Origin: Fimbriiglobus sp.
GTDB taxonomy: Bacteria > Planctomycetota > Planctomycetia > Gemmatales > Gemmataceae
Direction: 5' to 3'
NCBI GenBank assembly: GCA_022841795.1
Contig: JALHQU010000011.1
Location: forward strand, 4,863-68,862
Length of the DNA: 64,000 nt
The notes beneath the pieces are model-generated. The model had not been told where the DNA came from. It saw only the letters and a list, made by a program, of their open reading frames with translations, and did no database searches. This document shows, in pieces, positions 7,983-15,847 of this stretch. The stretch's first letter is position 1; each line of letters starts with the position of its first letter. Made by a program: the position numbers and the translations under genes.

Positions 7983-9776
7983 ATGCTCCCCGCACGCTGT
8001 CTGATCGCGGTCGTCATGTGCGCCGCGGTCGTCGCCCCGAGCCGGGCGGCCGACAAGCCGTCCCTGGCCGACGGCAAGTACCTACTCTCCTACTCGTCCC
8101 TCCCCGCCAGCGAGCAGCGGGTGGCCATCGTCGAGGTGAAGACGGCCGACGGCAAGACCGCCGGCGAGACGGTGGACGGCGGCCCGCAGAAGTGGGCCGT
8201 GACCGACCTGAAGGTGGCCGGCTCGGCCGTCACCGCCAAGCTGGCCGTCGGGCCGACCCGGCTGACGTTCGAGGGACGGGTCGACCCGAAGAACCCGAAG
8301 CAGGTGCTCGGCAGCATGGGGGACGACACCCGCGTGTTCCGCGCCGTGCTGGCCCCGACCGAGCTGGAGAAGTTGGAGCAGAAGGACGCGTTCGCCCAGG
8401 TCAAGCTGCCGGACGACATGGTCGAACTGAACAAGGTGCGGAGCGCCCCGCTCGTGCTCCAGGGCCAGGCCCGGCAGGAGAAGGACGCGGACAAGCGGAA
8501 GGAACTGCTGGACAAGGTGAAGGAGGCGCGGGCGAAGGCGGACGCCGAAGCCCCGGCCCTGATGCGGAAGGTGGTGGAGAACAACCCGGGCACGTTCGCC
8601 GGGTACGCCACCACGTTCGACCTGATCGCCGCCAAGGACGCCAAGCTGACCCCGGCCGACGCCAAGAAGTTCGCCGCCGCCGCGGCGGCGTACGCCGCCC
8701 TGCACGGCCCGCGGTTCGAGCAGATCGCGGTCGGCAACCTGGCCGAGAGCCTGGCCCGGGCGGACGGGCTGGGCGAGGTGGCGCTGGGGTACGCGGAGCA
8801 GGCGGTGAAGGCGGCCGACAAGGGGCCGGCGGCCAAGAAGGTGCGGGCGATGAAGGCGCTGGCCGCGGCCCAGGAGAAGAGCGGCAAGGCGGACGCGGCC
8901 AAGGCCACCCTGGCGGTGGTGGACAAGCTGGAGACCGAAGCCGACGCCGAGTACAAGAAGACCATGCCGCCGTTCAAGCCGGAGAAGTTCGCCGGCCGGT
9001 CCGACAAGGACGCGAACAAGGTGGCGGTGCTCGAGCTGTTCACCGGCGCCCAGTGCCCGCCGTGCGTGGCCGCCGACCTGGCGTTCGACGCGCTGGAGAC
9101 GGCGTTCCCGCCGGCCGACCTGGTGCTGGTGCAGTACCACATGCACATCCCCGGCCCGGACCCGCTGACGAACAAGGACACCGAGGCGCGGTGGGCGTAC
9201 TACGGCAAGCTGTTCCCGCAGGACATGCGGGGGGTGCCGAGTTCGGTGTTCAACGGCAAGCCGGGGGCCGGCGGCGGCGGCGGGGCGGCCGCCGCCAAGG
9301 CGCGGTACGACGCCTACATCAAGCTCATCCAGCCGGTGTTGGACCAGAAGACCGACCTGAAGGTGAGCGGCACGGCCATCCAGGCCGGCGGGGCGGTGAC
9401 GGTGAACGCCAGCATCACCGGGGCGGACAAGCCGACCGACAAGCAGGTGGTGCGGGTGTTCCTGGTGGAGGAGGAGGTGCGGTACCCGGGCGGGAACGGC
9501 ATCCGCCTGCACCACCAGGTGGTGCGGTCCGCGTTCGGCAAGGTGGGCGGGTGGCCGCTCAAGGACGGCAAGGTGTCCGCCACCCTCAAGCTGGACGACC
9601 TGAAGAAGAACCTGGGCACCTACCTGGAGGAGTACACCAAGACGGGTGCCAGCTTCAACCCGCCGGACCGCCCGATGGGCCTGAAACACCTGAAGGTGGT
9701 GGTGCTGGTTCAGGACGACGAGACGGGCGAGATCCTGCAAGCCGCCCAGATGGACGTGACCGGCGGCAAGTCGTAA
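7983..9776 (+). CDS. Secreted thioredoxin-fold protein
   Basis: A 597-residue protein with a signal peptide (about residues 1-24, ending SRAADKP). A lysine/alanine-rich helical region with TPR-like repeats runs from about 120 to 330. A thioredoxin-like domain follows, with the CPPC motif at about C358/C361 in ELFTGAQCPPC, and then a beta-rich C-terminal domain. The LFT..QCPPC context recalls the DUF1223 type of periplasmic thiol proteins. The probable role is disulphide chemistry or redox sensing outside the cytoplasm. ATG at 7983 is preceded by AGGAG. It converges on the selenoprotein gene; both are predicted redox proteins. Confidence 0.75.
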   Translation: MLPARCLIAVVMCAAVVAPSRAADKPSLADGKYLLSYSSLPASEQRVAIVEVKTADGKTAGETVDGGPQKWAVTDLKVAGSAVTAKLAVGPTRLTFEGRVDPKNPKQVLGSMGDDTRVFRAVLAPTELEKLEQKDAFAQVKLPDDMVELNKVRSAPLVLQGQARQEKDADKRKELLDKVKEARAKADAEAPALMRKVVENNPGTFAGYATTFDLIAAKDAKLTPADAKKFAAAAAAYAALHGPRFEQIAVGNLAESLARADGLGEVALGYAEQAVKAADKGPAAKKVRAMKALAAAQEKSGKADAAKATLAVVDKLETEADAEYKKTMPPFKPEKFAGRSDKDANKVAVLELFTGAQCPPCVAADLAFDALETAFPPADLVLVQYHMHIPGPDPLTNKDTEARWAYYGKLFPQDMRGVPSSVFNGKPGAGGGGGAAAAKARYDAYIKLIQPVLDQKTDLKVSGTAIQAGGAVTVNASITGADKPTDKQVVRVFLVEEEVRYPGGNGIRLHHQVVRSAFGKVGGWPLKDGKVSATLKLDDLKKNLGTYLEEYTKTGASFNPPDRPMGLKHLKVVVLVQDDETGEILQAAQMDVTGGKS

Positions 9777-9784
9777 CCGGCTCG

Positions 9785-9852
9785 GGCGAACCGGCGGCGT
9801 GAGTCGCCGGGTGGTTGGAATGCCACCCGGCGGCTCACGCCGCCGGTTCGCC
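9785..9852. repeat. Palindromic element, family F
   Basis: Thirty-base arms (9785-9814, 9823-9852) with a single mismatch, between two convergent genes. Starts GGCGAACCGGCGGCGTGAG. Related elements lie at 10242-10306 and inside 11342-11487. Confidence 0.9.
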
Positions 9853-9853
9853 G

Positions 9854-10198
9854 TTAACCCAGCACTTCCGCATACGCCTCGGGGTTGAACCCGACCAGCA
9901 GCGTCTTGCCGACCACCGCCGTCGGCGCCCGCAGCATGCCGGTCGGCCCGAGCAGCACCGCCAGCAGCTCGGCGTCGCTCGCCCCTTTCACCGCCAGCGT
10001 CTCCACCCGCTTGCCCTTCATCGCCACCACCTTCGACACCTTCCTCGCCAGCGCGAGCGCGTCCGCCGGCCCGAGCCGCACCTTCTTCGCCACCACCGTC
10101 TCGCCCACCGCCGTGCCGTGTTCGGTCAGGAACTCCTGAGCCTTCTCGCACGTCGTTCAGGACTGGCGGAAGTACATCCAGTCGATCGGTTTGGACAC
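9854..10198 (-). CDS. ArsC-family selenoprotein with UGA-encoded selenocysteine
   Basis: Standard reading gives only an 84-codon fragment. Upstream the same frame continues through one TGA (10157-10159) to a GTG at 10198 with GGAG 7 bases before it, giving 114 residues. It starts MSKPIDWMYFRQS-U-TTC-EKAQEFL. The TGA stands where ArsC/Spx-like proteins have the first cysteine of their redox motif, followed by the conserved Cys and KAxxFL. The rest (DALALARKVSKVVAMKGK, then LRAPTAVVGKTLLVGFN) is typical of the family's C-terminal half, with the conserved R-x-P. A SECIS-like hairpin starts 14 bases after the UGA, and a tRNA-Sec gene is in this window. Likely a thiol/selenol oxidoreductase, not necessarily an arsenate reductase. 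The alternative is a pseudogene with a premature stop; the good ribosome site and exact U-x-x-C placement argue against it. Confidence 0.87.
10124..10142 (-). promoter_or_regulatory. Candidate bacterial SECIS hairpin
   Basis: In the mRNA the segment GG-C-UCAGG, loop AGUU, CCUGACC folds into a stem with one bulged base. The loop begins 22 bases after the UGA and has a G at its second position. Both fit the known bacterial SECIS rules (loop about 16-37 bases from UGA, G among the first two loop bases). Confidence 0.65.
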
Positions 10199-10241
10199 GC
10201 GGGTCTCCGTATTGACGGCAGTCGGCGCACGTCGTCATTTG

Positions 10242-10306
10242 GGTGAACCGCGGGCGTCAGCCCGTCGGGTGGGATTCACCCAGGCGGCTGACGCCGCCGG
10301 TTCACC
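10242..10306. repeat. Palindromic element, family F
   Basis: Outer arms GGTGAACCG / CGGTTCACC. The left arm holds GGGC-GTCA-GCCC and the right arm GGCGGC-TGAC-GCCGCC. The two inner hairpins have different sequences but both pair, which is compensatory change. It lies upstream of the selenoprotein gene. Confidence 0.85.
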
Positions 10307-10312
10307 AAGTTC

Positions 10313-10329
10313 GGCCCACGGCGTGGGCC
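10313..10329. repeat. Short hairpin repeat, family H
   Basis: GGCCCACGGCGTGGGCC followed by G-CTACTTTC-like sequence. The same hairpin with the same downstream bases occurs at 30788-30804. It lies eight bases from the stop codon of the next gene. Confidence 0.75.
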
Positions 10330-10337
10330 GACTACTT

Positions 10338-11321
10338 TCACATCGCGTCCGTGTCCCCGCCCGGGCGGGTGATCTCGAACGCCTGCTTCACGTGCGGCTT
10401 GAACAGCGCCGCCAGCGCCATGATGCCGAACACCACGCTCACGATGTACGCCGGGAACATCAGCCACACCATGCAGCAGGAGATGTTCAGCGGGATGCAC
10501 CCGGCCACCGCCGCCAGCACCGACAGGGTGCGGCCGCGGACCTGCTTCATGGCCGCCCCGCCGAACGCTTTCAGCCCGCCCAGGATCACCCCACTCAACC
10601 CCGGTCCGGCGTTCAACAGCCCGAGCTGCCACGAGGTGCCGGCCCCGCCGGTCAGGTCGGCGGCCACCCACACGACGCCCAGGATGAGCGAAAACACCCC
10701 GACGGCCACGTCGATCCAGCCGAGCACCTGTAGCCCGCCGCCGGGGGTGGCCAGGTGCGACTGGGCGCGGCGGACGATCGCGTCCGGGGCGGGGTGTTCG
10801 TCGTACTCGTCGGCGTCGAGCGACCGCCGCCGCCGGCGGTTCGGCCGGTCGCTGTCTCGGCCCGACCGCCAGCTCGGCTCCGGGGCGGGGGCGTTCGGGT
10901 CGCGGGCGGTGAACACGCCGTCGCACAGCGGGCACTGCATGCGGTGCCCGAGGTCGGCCGGCGTCACCGCCACGTTGCCGCGGCAAGCGGAGCACGCGAC
11001 GACGACGGAGGCGGGGGTGGGGTCGGCGGCGGCGGGCGGGTCTTCCGGTGGAACTCCGACCGCCAGGGAGGGGGTGGGTGTAGGATCTGCCTGGTGAACC
11101 CCGACCGCGAGGGAGGGGGTGTCGTGGTTCGCACCCCCTCCCTCGCGGTCGGGGTTCACCGGCGTGGGTTCGGGGTTTGCCGGGGTGAGGTCTCGCTCCT
11201 CCGCCGTCCCATACCGCACGACGAACTTGAACAGGCACGCCGGGCACTCGACCAGGTGGCCGACGTCGGCGGCGTCCAGGTCGAGGTCCGCCCGGCACTG
11301 TTGGCACGACACGACGGGCAT
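10338..11321 (-). CDS. Tandem zinc-ribbon membrane protein with an in-frame palindrome
   Basis: A 327-residue protein. Two CxxC...CPxC zinc-ribbon-like units (about residues 1-36 and 108-142) are followed by four hydrophobic helices in the C-terminal half. It is a paralogue of the next gene (11491-12270), with the same opening MPVVSC-x2-CR-x-DLDLDAAD. That paralogue has a linker of about 24 residues between its ribbons. Here the linker is about 70, and the extra part coincides with the palindrome at 11093-11160 plus a third partial repeat (TPSLAVGV occurs twice). Start ATG 11321 is chosen by alignment with the paralogue. Function is unknown; it is probably an inner-membrane protein. Confidence 0.75.
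   Translation of the reverse strand: MPVVSCQQCRADLDLDAADVGHLVECPACLFKFVVRYGTAEERDLTPANPEPTPVNPDREGGGANHDTPSLAVGVHQADPTPTPSLAVGVPPEDPPAAADPTPASVVVACSACRGNVAVTPADLGHRMQCPLCDGVFTARDPNAPAPEPSWRSGRDSDRPNRRRRRSLDADEYDEHPAPDAIVRRAQSHLATPGGGLQVLGWIDVAVGVFSLILGVVWVAADLTGGAGTSWQLGLLNAGPGLSGVILGGLKAFGGAAMKQVRGRTLSVLAAVAGCIPLNISCCMVWLMFPAYIVSVVFGIMALAALFKPHVKQAFEITRPGGDTDAM
11093..11160. repeat. Palindromic element, family E, inside a gene
   Basis: Perfect 29-base arms (11093-11121, 11132-11160) around 10 bases. Translated in frame as a Pro/Gly-rich insert in the linker between two zinc ribbons. A third, degenerate half-copy follows at about 11049-11079. Confidence 0.92.
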
Positions 11322-11341
11322 CGGGCGGGCGGCTCCGCGGG

Positions 11342-11487
11342 AATAAGTAGTAGGCACACTCCGTGTGCCGTTCTTCGCTTTGTTTGGGTGAACCGGCGGC
11401 GTGAGCCGTTTGGGTGGATCCCACCCGACGGGCGGACGCACGCGGTTCACCAAATCAACGGCACACGGAGTGTGCCTACTACTTATT
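11342..11487. repeat. Nested palindromic composite, family F inside family D
   Basis: Outer arms 11342-11372 and 11457-11487 are perfect over 31 bases (AATAAGTAGTAGGCACAC...). A separate family F element (11387-11451, GGTGAACCGG...CGGTTCACC) lies between them. The composite fills the gap between two paralogous genes exactly; its end is four bases from the stop codon at 11491. Confidence 0.92.
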
Positions 11488-11490
11488 GGG

Positions 11491-12270
11491 TCACATGTCC
11501 GGGTCGTAGTTCGGGTTGTTCAACTGGAACCCCCGCTTCACCCGCTGGTTGTTCAGCTTGGTGATGCCGATGATGCCGAACACCAGGCCGATCACCCCGG
11601 CCACGCCGCACATCAGGAACGACAGGATGCCGGAGACGCACGCCGTCATCCCCAGCCCCCAGCTCTTGGCGTGCCGCATCTGCCGCCCGCCGACGATCTG
11701 GAGGATGCACACCACCGCCTGGAACAGGAAGAACCCGCCGAACAGCACCGCCCCGATGCCCGTGTTGTCGCTCAGTTCGAGCGCCGCCGCCACCAGCCAC
11801 AGCGGGGCCAGGGCCAGCCCCAGCCACCCGGTCACCATCAGCCCGATGCCGGCGGCGTTGCACTCCCGCTTGGCGTACCCGATCAGGTCGCGGTCGTCGC
11901 CCCACTCGTCGTCATACCGCGAGCGGCGGCGGCTGTCGTGGTCGTCATCCCGGTCCCGACCGCCGTACCGCGGTCGCCACCCGCTCTCGCCCTCCGCCCG
12001 CGCTACGAACCCGCGGTCGCACAGCGGGCACGTCACCTCGTGCCCGAGGTCGGCGGACGAGACCGTCACCTTGCCGTCGCAGCGCCGGCAGCGGACCACC
12101 CGCTCGTTGCCCGTCGGCGGGTCCAGGGCGCGGCTGGCGGGCGGAGCGGCCGGCTTCTGATCCCCGGCGGTGAACGTGCCGCGGCACAGCGGGCACTCGA
12201 CCCGGTGGCCGAGGTCGGCCGCGTCCAGGTCGAGGTCGCCGCGGCAGTCCGGGCACGACACCACCGGCAT
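11491..12270 (-). CDS. Tandem zinc-ribbon membrane protein
   Basis: A 259-residue protein. Zinc-ribbon-like units lie at about residues 1-36 and 60-94 (CRRCDGKV...CPLCDRGF). A charged Asp/Arg-rich segment follows, then four hydrophobic helices. Paralogous to the 10338-11321 gene and in the same direction. An ATG three codons upstream is possible, but MPVVSC matches the paralogue start. The three genes 12963 to 10338 may form one transcript broken up by palindromes. Confidence 0.75.
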   Translation of the reverse strand: MPVVSCPDCRGDLDLDAADLGHRVECPLCRGTFTAGDQKPAAPPASRALDPPTGNERVVRCRRCDGKVTVSSADLGHEVTCPLCDRGFVARAEGESGWRPRYGGRDRDDDHDSRRRSRYDDEWGDDRDLIGYAKRECNAAGIGLMVTGWLGLALAPLWLVAAALELSDNTGIGAVLFGGFFLFQAVVCILQIVGGRQMRHAKSWGLGMTACVSGILSFLMCGVAGVIGLVFGIIGITKLNNQRVKRGFQLNNPNYDPDM

Positions 12271-12282
12271 GGGGGACATCTC

Positions 12283-12375
12283 GTAGGGTGGGTCCGGTCC
12301 CGGTGACGGGACCGTGACCCACGTCGGAAACACCCGTGGGTCACGGTCCCGTCACCGGGACCGGACCCACCCTAC
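12283..12375. repeat. Long perfect palindrome, family G
   Basis: Perfect 41-base arms (12283-12323, 12335-12375) around 11 bases. Inside each arm is a hairpin GGTCCCG-GTGA-CGGGACC. It occupies the whole gap between two same-strand membrane-protein genes, so it will be transcribed if they are one operon. Confidence 0.95.
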
Positions 12376-12378
12376 AAA

Positions 12379-12963
12379 TCACCGCCCACGGTCGTCGAAC
12401 TCGTCCCGCACTTCGGGCGGCCCCTTGCCGAACGCCCGCTTCACGTCCGCGTTCATCAGCACGATGAGTGCCCAGATGCCGACCGGCATGGTGGCGCAAC
12501 AACACCCGCTGATCGGGATGATGGCGGCGATCGACCCGGTCATCGCCAGCCCGTACCCGGACAGCCCCCGCATCTTCACCCCGCCCAGGATGGTGAGCAC
12601 CGCCAGCACCGCCCCCAAACCGTAGCTGCCGAAGTTGAGCGGGCTGTCCAGCCGCATCCCGGCCTTCTGCTGGTCGAACTGCTGCTGGATGTCCGCCTTC
12701 ACCTTCGGGTCTTGCTGCGAGTCGATCAGGGTCTTCTGATACCAATCGACGAAGGCGTTCGGGTTGGTGGAGGCGAGCGCGAGCAGCCCACCCTCGATGA
12801 CCAGCGACAGCAGCCCGGCGAGGATGAGCATCAGCCCCGGTGTGGACACTTTCTTCCTCGCGATCTCCAGGAAGCCGCCGCGGCTGTCGTCGCCACCTCG
12901 GCCACGGTCGCGGTCGTCGAATCGGTCGTCGCGGTCGCGGTCGTCGTAGTCGCCTCGGGACAC
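12379..12963 (-). CDS. Small membrane protein with Asp/Arg-rich N-terminus
   Basis: A 194-residue protein. The first 40 residues are a run of DDRDRDDR-type repeats. Four predicted membrane helices follow, with a GCCCATM segment in the third and a conserved-looking end LMNADVKRAFGKGPPEVRDE. The C-terminal pattern (small residue-rich helices, then a V(K)RAF motif) recalls the two neighbouring paralogues, which end VKRGFQL and VKQAFEI. The three genes therefore look like one family. GTG start at 12963 is backed by GAGGTG. Function is unknown. Confidence 0.7.
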   Translation of the reverse strand: MSRGDYDDRDRDDRFDDRDRGRGGDDSRGGFLEIARKKVSTPGLMLILAGLLSLVIEGGLLALASTNPNAFVDWYQKTLIDSQQDPKVKADIQQQFDQQKAGMRLDSPLNFGSYGLGAVLAVLTILGGVKMRGLSGYGLAMTGSIAAIIPISGCCCATMPVGIWALIVLMNADVKRAFGKGPPEVRDEFDDRGR

Positions 12964-12996
12964 GGGGCACCTCGGGTTGGGGGAGGGCAGTTGCTT

Positions 12997-13110
12997 GGCG
13001 AACCCGGCCCGCCAGGGCCGCGGGTGCGAGCCGGTGGGGCAAGTTTCCAACTTGCCGGCAAGATGCCATCTTGCCCCATGCACCCACCGACCTAGCGGTC
13101 GGGGTTCGCC
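12997..13110. repeat. Nested palindromic composite
   Basis: Outer ends GGCGAACCCGG and GGGGTTCGCC. Inside lies GGGGCAAGTTTCCAACTTGCC then GGCAAGATGCCATCTTGCCCC, two adjacent hairpins that also pair with each other at their ends. The outer part matches the inner element of 5750-5940 with compensating T/C changes (GTGAACCCGG there, GCGAACCCGG here). Confidence 0.85.
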
Positions 13111-13124
13111 GGAAACACCGTCGG

Positions 13125-13637
13125 TCAGTACGTCAGCAGGCTGAACAACTCGTATTCGCTCAGCTTCTCGCGGCCTTTGAGGAACGCCAGCTCGACCAAG
13201 AACGCGCACCCGACGATCGTGCCGCCGGCCTGCTCCACCAGCTTGCACCCGGCGGCCATCGTCCCGCCGGTGGCCAGCACGTCGTCGATCATCAGCACGC
13301 TCTGCCCGGCGGTGATGCCGTCCACGTGCATGTGCAGTTCGCCCTGCCCGTACTCCAGGTCGTATTTCAAGCTGTACGTGCGGTACGGTAGCTTGCCCGG
13401 CTTGCGGAGCGGCACCAGCGGCTTCCGCAGGGCGAGGGCCAGCGGGGCGGCGAACAGGAACCCGCGGGCCTCGGCGGCGGCGATGGCGTCGATCTTCGTC
13501 TGCCCGTACCGTTCGGCCAGCCGCTCGACCGACGCGCGGAACGCCGTCGGGTCGGCCAGCAGCGGGGTGATGTCCTTGAACAGGATGCCCGGCTTGGGGA
13601 AGTCCGGGATGTCGCGGATGTAGTCGCGGAAGTCCAT
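13125..13637 (-). CDS. apt: Adenine phosphoribosyltransferase
   Basis: A 170-residue protein that makes AMP from adenine and PRPP (purine salvage, cytoplasm). The family core is complete: PGILFKDITPLL at the N-terminus, the flexible-loop region LRKPGKLPYRTYSLKYDLEYG, and the PRPP-binding loop VLMIDDVLATGGTM at about residues 115-128. Length is normal for apt. MDFRDY at 13637 is the preferred start; an ATG four codons upstream (13649) is possible. Confidence 0.95.
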   Translation of the reverse strand: MDFRDYIRDIPDFPKPGILFKDITPLLADPTAFRASVERLAERYGQTKIDAIAAAEARGFLFAAPLALALRKPLVPLRKPGKLPYRTYSLKYDLEYGQGELHMHVDGITAGQSVLMIDDVLATGGTMAAGCKLVEQAGGTIVGCAFLVELAFLKGREKLSEYELFSLLTY

Positions 13638-13662
13638 GGCGGGTCTCATCGGCGCCCCGGTC

Positions 13663-13757
13663 TGACGACCAGGGCTACGCTATTCCGCCCCCTCCGGGGG
13701 CTGGGAAAGGAGTCCCGGAGGGACGACATAACGCAGCCCAAGGCGTCAGCCCTGGGC
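13663..13757. repeat. Degenerate palindromic composite
   Basis: Outer arms CCAGGGCT / AGCCCTGG. Inside are two mini-hairpins, GCCCCC-TCC-GGGGGC and GTCCC-GGA-GGGAC. The TCC and GGA loops match those of other families here. Lies between the divergent apt and GNAT genes. Confidence 0.7.
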
Positions 13758-13797
13758 CACTCCGGACATGCTATCCGGAAGAAAGGGTGAAGCAACG

Positions 13798-14280
13798 ATG
13801 GACCTGACGATCCGCCCGGCGACGCCGGCCGACGAGGACACGGTGGTGCGGTTTAACGCGGCCCTGGCGTGGGAGAGCGAGTATAAGACGCTGCACGAGC
13901 CGACCCTGCGGGCGGGGGTGCGGGCGCTGCTGGCCGACCGGCACAAGGGGTTCTACACCCTGGCCGAGCGGGGCGGGGCGGTGGTCGGGCAGGTGCTCAT
14001 CACGTTCGAGTGGTCGGACTGGCGGAACGGCTGGTACTGGTGGATCCAGAGCGTGTACGTGGCGGCCGAGGCGCGGCGGGGCGGGGTGTTCCGCGCGCTG
14101 TACGACCACCTGAAGGCGGCGGCGCTGGCCGACCCGACGGTGATCGGCCTGCGGCTGTACGTGGAGACGGACAACGCCCGCGCCCGCCGCACCTACGCCG
14201 AACTGGGGATGGAAGAGGAGCCGTACCTACTGATGGGCCTGTACCCGCTGCCGGGGCGGGAGGCGGCGTTCGGGGAATAA
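13798..14280 (+). CDS. GNAT-family N-acetyltransferase
   Basis: A 160-residue protein of the acetyl-CoA dependent GNAT family. The N-terminal strand TIRPATPADEDTVVRFN is followed by the central strand-turn VVGQVLITFEWSDWRNGWYWWIQSVYVAAEARRGGVFRALYDHL. The latter contains the acetyl-CoA binding R/Q-x-x-G-x-(G/A) equivalent (ARRGGV) at about residues 94-99. The end VETDNARARRTYAELGM is also typical. Acceptor substrate unknown. Start ATG 13798, with AAGGGTGAAG upstream. Confidence 0.9.
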   Translation: MDLTIRPATPADEDTVVRFNAALAWESEYKTLHEPTLRAGVRALLADRHKGFYTLAERGGAVVGQVLITFEWSDWRNGWYWWIQSVYVAAEARRGGVFRALYDHLKAAALADPTVIGLRLYVETDNARARRTYAELGMEEEPYLLMGLYPLPGREAAFGE

Positions 14281-14282
14281 GG

Positions 14283-14349
14283 GTGTCTTCGCCGCGACCA
14301 ACGGGAGCGGAGCCAGCAACTCCGCTCCCGTTGGTCGCGGCGAAGACAC
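14283..14349. repeat. Palindromic element, family B
   Basis: Perfect 30-base arms (14283-14312, 14320-14349) around 7 bases. Shares its core with the copy inside the sulfatase-like gene (4796-4860), differing by AA for TC in the centre of each arm. Confidence 0.92.
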
Positions 14350-14399
14350 AGCGGCGGGCCGGGGTTGCTCTCCCGATTCCGCCACGCTATGCCCGCGGC

Positions 14400-14798
14400 A
14401 TGAACCGGGGTTGGGTGATCGCCGTCGGGATCGCGTCGGCCGGGGCCGTCGGGTGCAGCAACGCCCCGCTCGCCGGCACGCTCGATTGCGTGCTGCCCAG
14501 TCGCGGGCAGCGACCGGGCACCGGCCCGAAGCTGCCCGACAGCCTGTTCGACGACCCGCCGGCCGAGCGACTCCGCGACCGCCTGCGGGACCGCTCCCGC
14601 GACCCGCTGCCCGAGCCGGACATGCGGGACATCCGCCCCCGCGACGGCGGGCTGGAAGGGTTGCCGAAGATCGGCGACCCGTTCCCGGCTGACGAACCAC
14701 GCGGCCGGCGGGACGCGAACACCACCAACGACACCCGCCTGCCGCTGCCGCCCCCGGCTTTCCCCCGCGACACGGACCCGGTCCGCGAGCGGCAGTAG
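14400..14798 (+). CDS. Small lipoprotein, function unknown
   Basis: A 132-residue protein. Residues 1-19 are a lipoprotein signal with a lipobox-like AVGC. The rest is low-complexity and rich in Arg, Asp and Pro (RDRLRDRSRDPLPEPD), probably unstructured. No known domain. The frame is open further upstream but only this start gives a signal peptide. Confidence 0.55.
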   Translation: MNRGWVIAVGIASAGAVGCSNAPLAGTLDCVLPSRGQRPGTGPKLPDSLFDDPPAERLRDRLRDRSRDPLPEPDMRDIRPRDGGLEGLPKIGDPFPADEPRGRRDANTTNDTRLPLPPPAFPRDTDPVRERQ

Positions 14799-14976
14799 GC
14801 GGGCCGTCCCTCAAATCGGTGTTCGTCCAGCCACTTTGTGCACACCCTTCCGTGGACCACTGCTCATTTTTGGAACACACCTACGCCGCCAACGACTTCC
14901 GGCGATTTTCCCGACTGTCGTCGCGTGACAAATCCGGGCGAATCGGGTGCCGTCGATCTGACGCTGTTTCGGGCGG

Positions 14977-15786
14977 TCAGCCGACCGCCTTCTTCGGCCG
15001 GCGGAGTTCCTTCATGCTCAGGCCGAGTGCGTCCACGATCGGGCGGAACACCTCGGTCAGGTAGATGTCGTCGTCGAAGATCTTGAGCGCGCGGATGTCG
15101 GCCGCCCGCTGCGCCCCGTCGGCGATCAAATGCACGGCCGGCATGGCGAACCCGAGCATCACCCGGCGGATGGCCTCCAACGTCGTCGCCCGGTCGGCCT
15201 TCAGGAACATCTGCACCACCCGCAGGTAGAAGGCGTGGTGCGCCCGCTCGTCCACCGCGATGTGGTCGAGCAGCTTGGCCAGGCACGGGTCGCCGCCCAG
15301 CTCGGTCAGCCGGTGCCGCAGGTTGCGGTAGTTCACCCAGGTGGCCAGCTCCTGCGCCATGGCGTACACGATCATGCCCGCCGGGCTGTCCTCGGGCAGG
15401 TGCCACTCGTGCTCGAACACCCGGTGTTCCATGTCCGCCATCTGCTCGGGCGTCCGCATGCCGGACTTGAGCAGCCAGTCGCCCAGGGCGAGCGAGTGTT
15501 TCGACTCCTCGTACCCCCAGTTGGCGTGGAACCACGCCCACCCGCGGTTCGCCCGGATGAGCGGCAGCGCCTTGCCGACGTAGTCCGGCAGGTACATCTC
15601 GACCGTGCAGAACGCCTCCACCACGTCCGCCACCCGCGGGTCGAGCGACTTGTTCGTCTGCCCCCACGGGATGTCGTCCGCCACGCTCCACCGCCGCTTC
15701 CGCTCCGCCCGGTCGAAGAAGTCGCGGTACAGGCGGTAGAACTCGACGCGGAGGTCGGGGTTCTTCGGGTCGAGCGGGTGCGTCAT
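14977..15786 (-). CDS. Acyl-ACP desaturase (fatty acid desaturase type 2)
   Basis: A 269-residue ferritin-like di-iron protein. The ligand motifs of soluble acyl-ACP desaturases are present in order: EAFCTVEMYLPDY (first Glu), EESKHS (E-x-x-H, about residues 93-97) and DERAHH (second E-x-x-H, about 178-183). It probably inserts a double bond into acyl-ACP in the cytoplasm, with ferredoxin as electron donor. Shorter than plant enzymes (about 360) but normal for bacterial members. No lipid genes are nearby. Confidence 0.88.
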   Translation of the reverse strand: MTHPLDPKNPDLRVEFYRLYRDFFDRAERKRRWSVADDIPWGQTNKSLDPRVADVVEAFCTVEMYLPDYVGKALPLIRANRGWAWFHANWGYEESKHSLALGDWLLKSGMRTPEQMADMEHRVFEHEWHLPEDSPAGMIVYAMAQELATWVNYRNLRHRLTELGGDPCLAKLLDHIAVDERAHHAFYLRVVQMFLKADRATTLEAIRRVMLGFAMPAVHLIADGAQRAADIRALKIFDDDIYLTEVFRPIVDALGLSMKELRRPKKAVG

Positions 15787-15847
15787 GGGGGGTGCGGACG
15801 AAGGAGCGGGGGGTCAGTGTATTGTTCGGTCGCAGTCCGCCGTCTTC

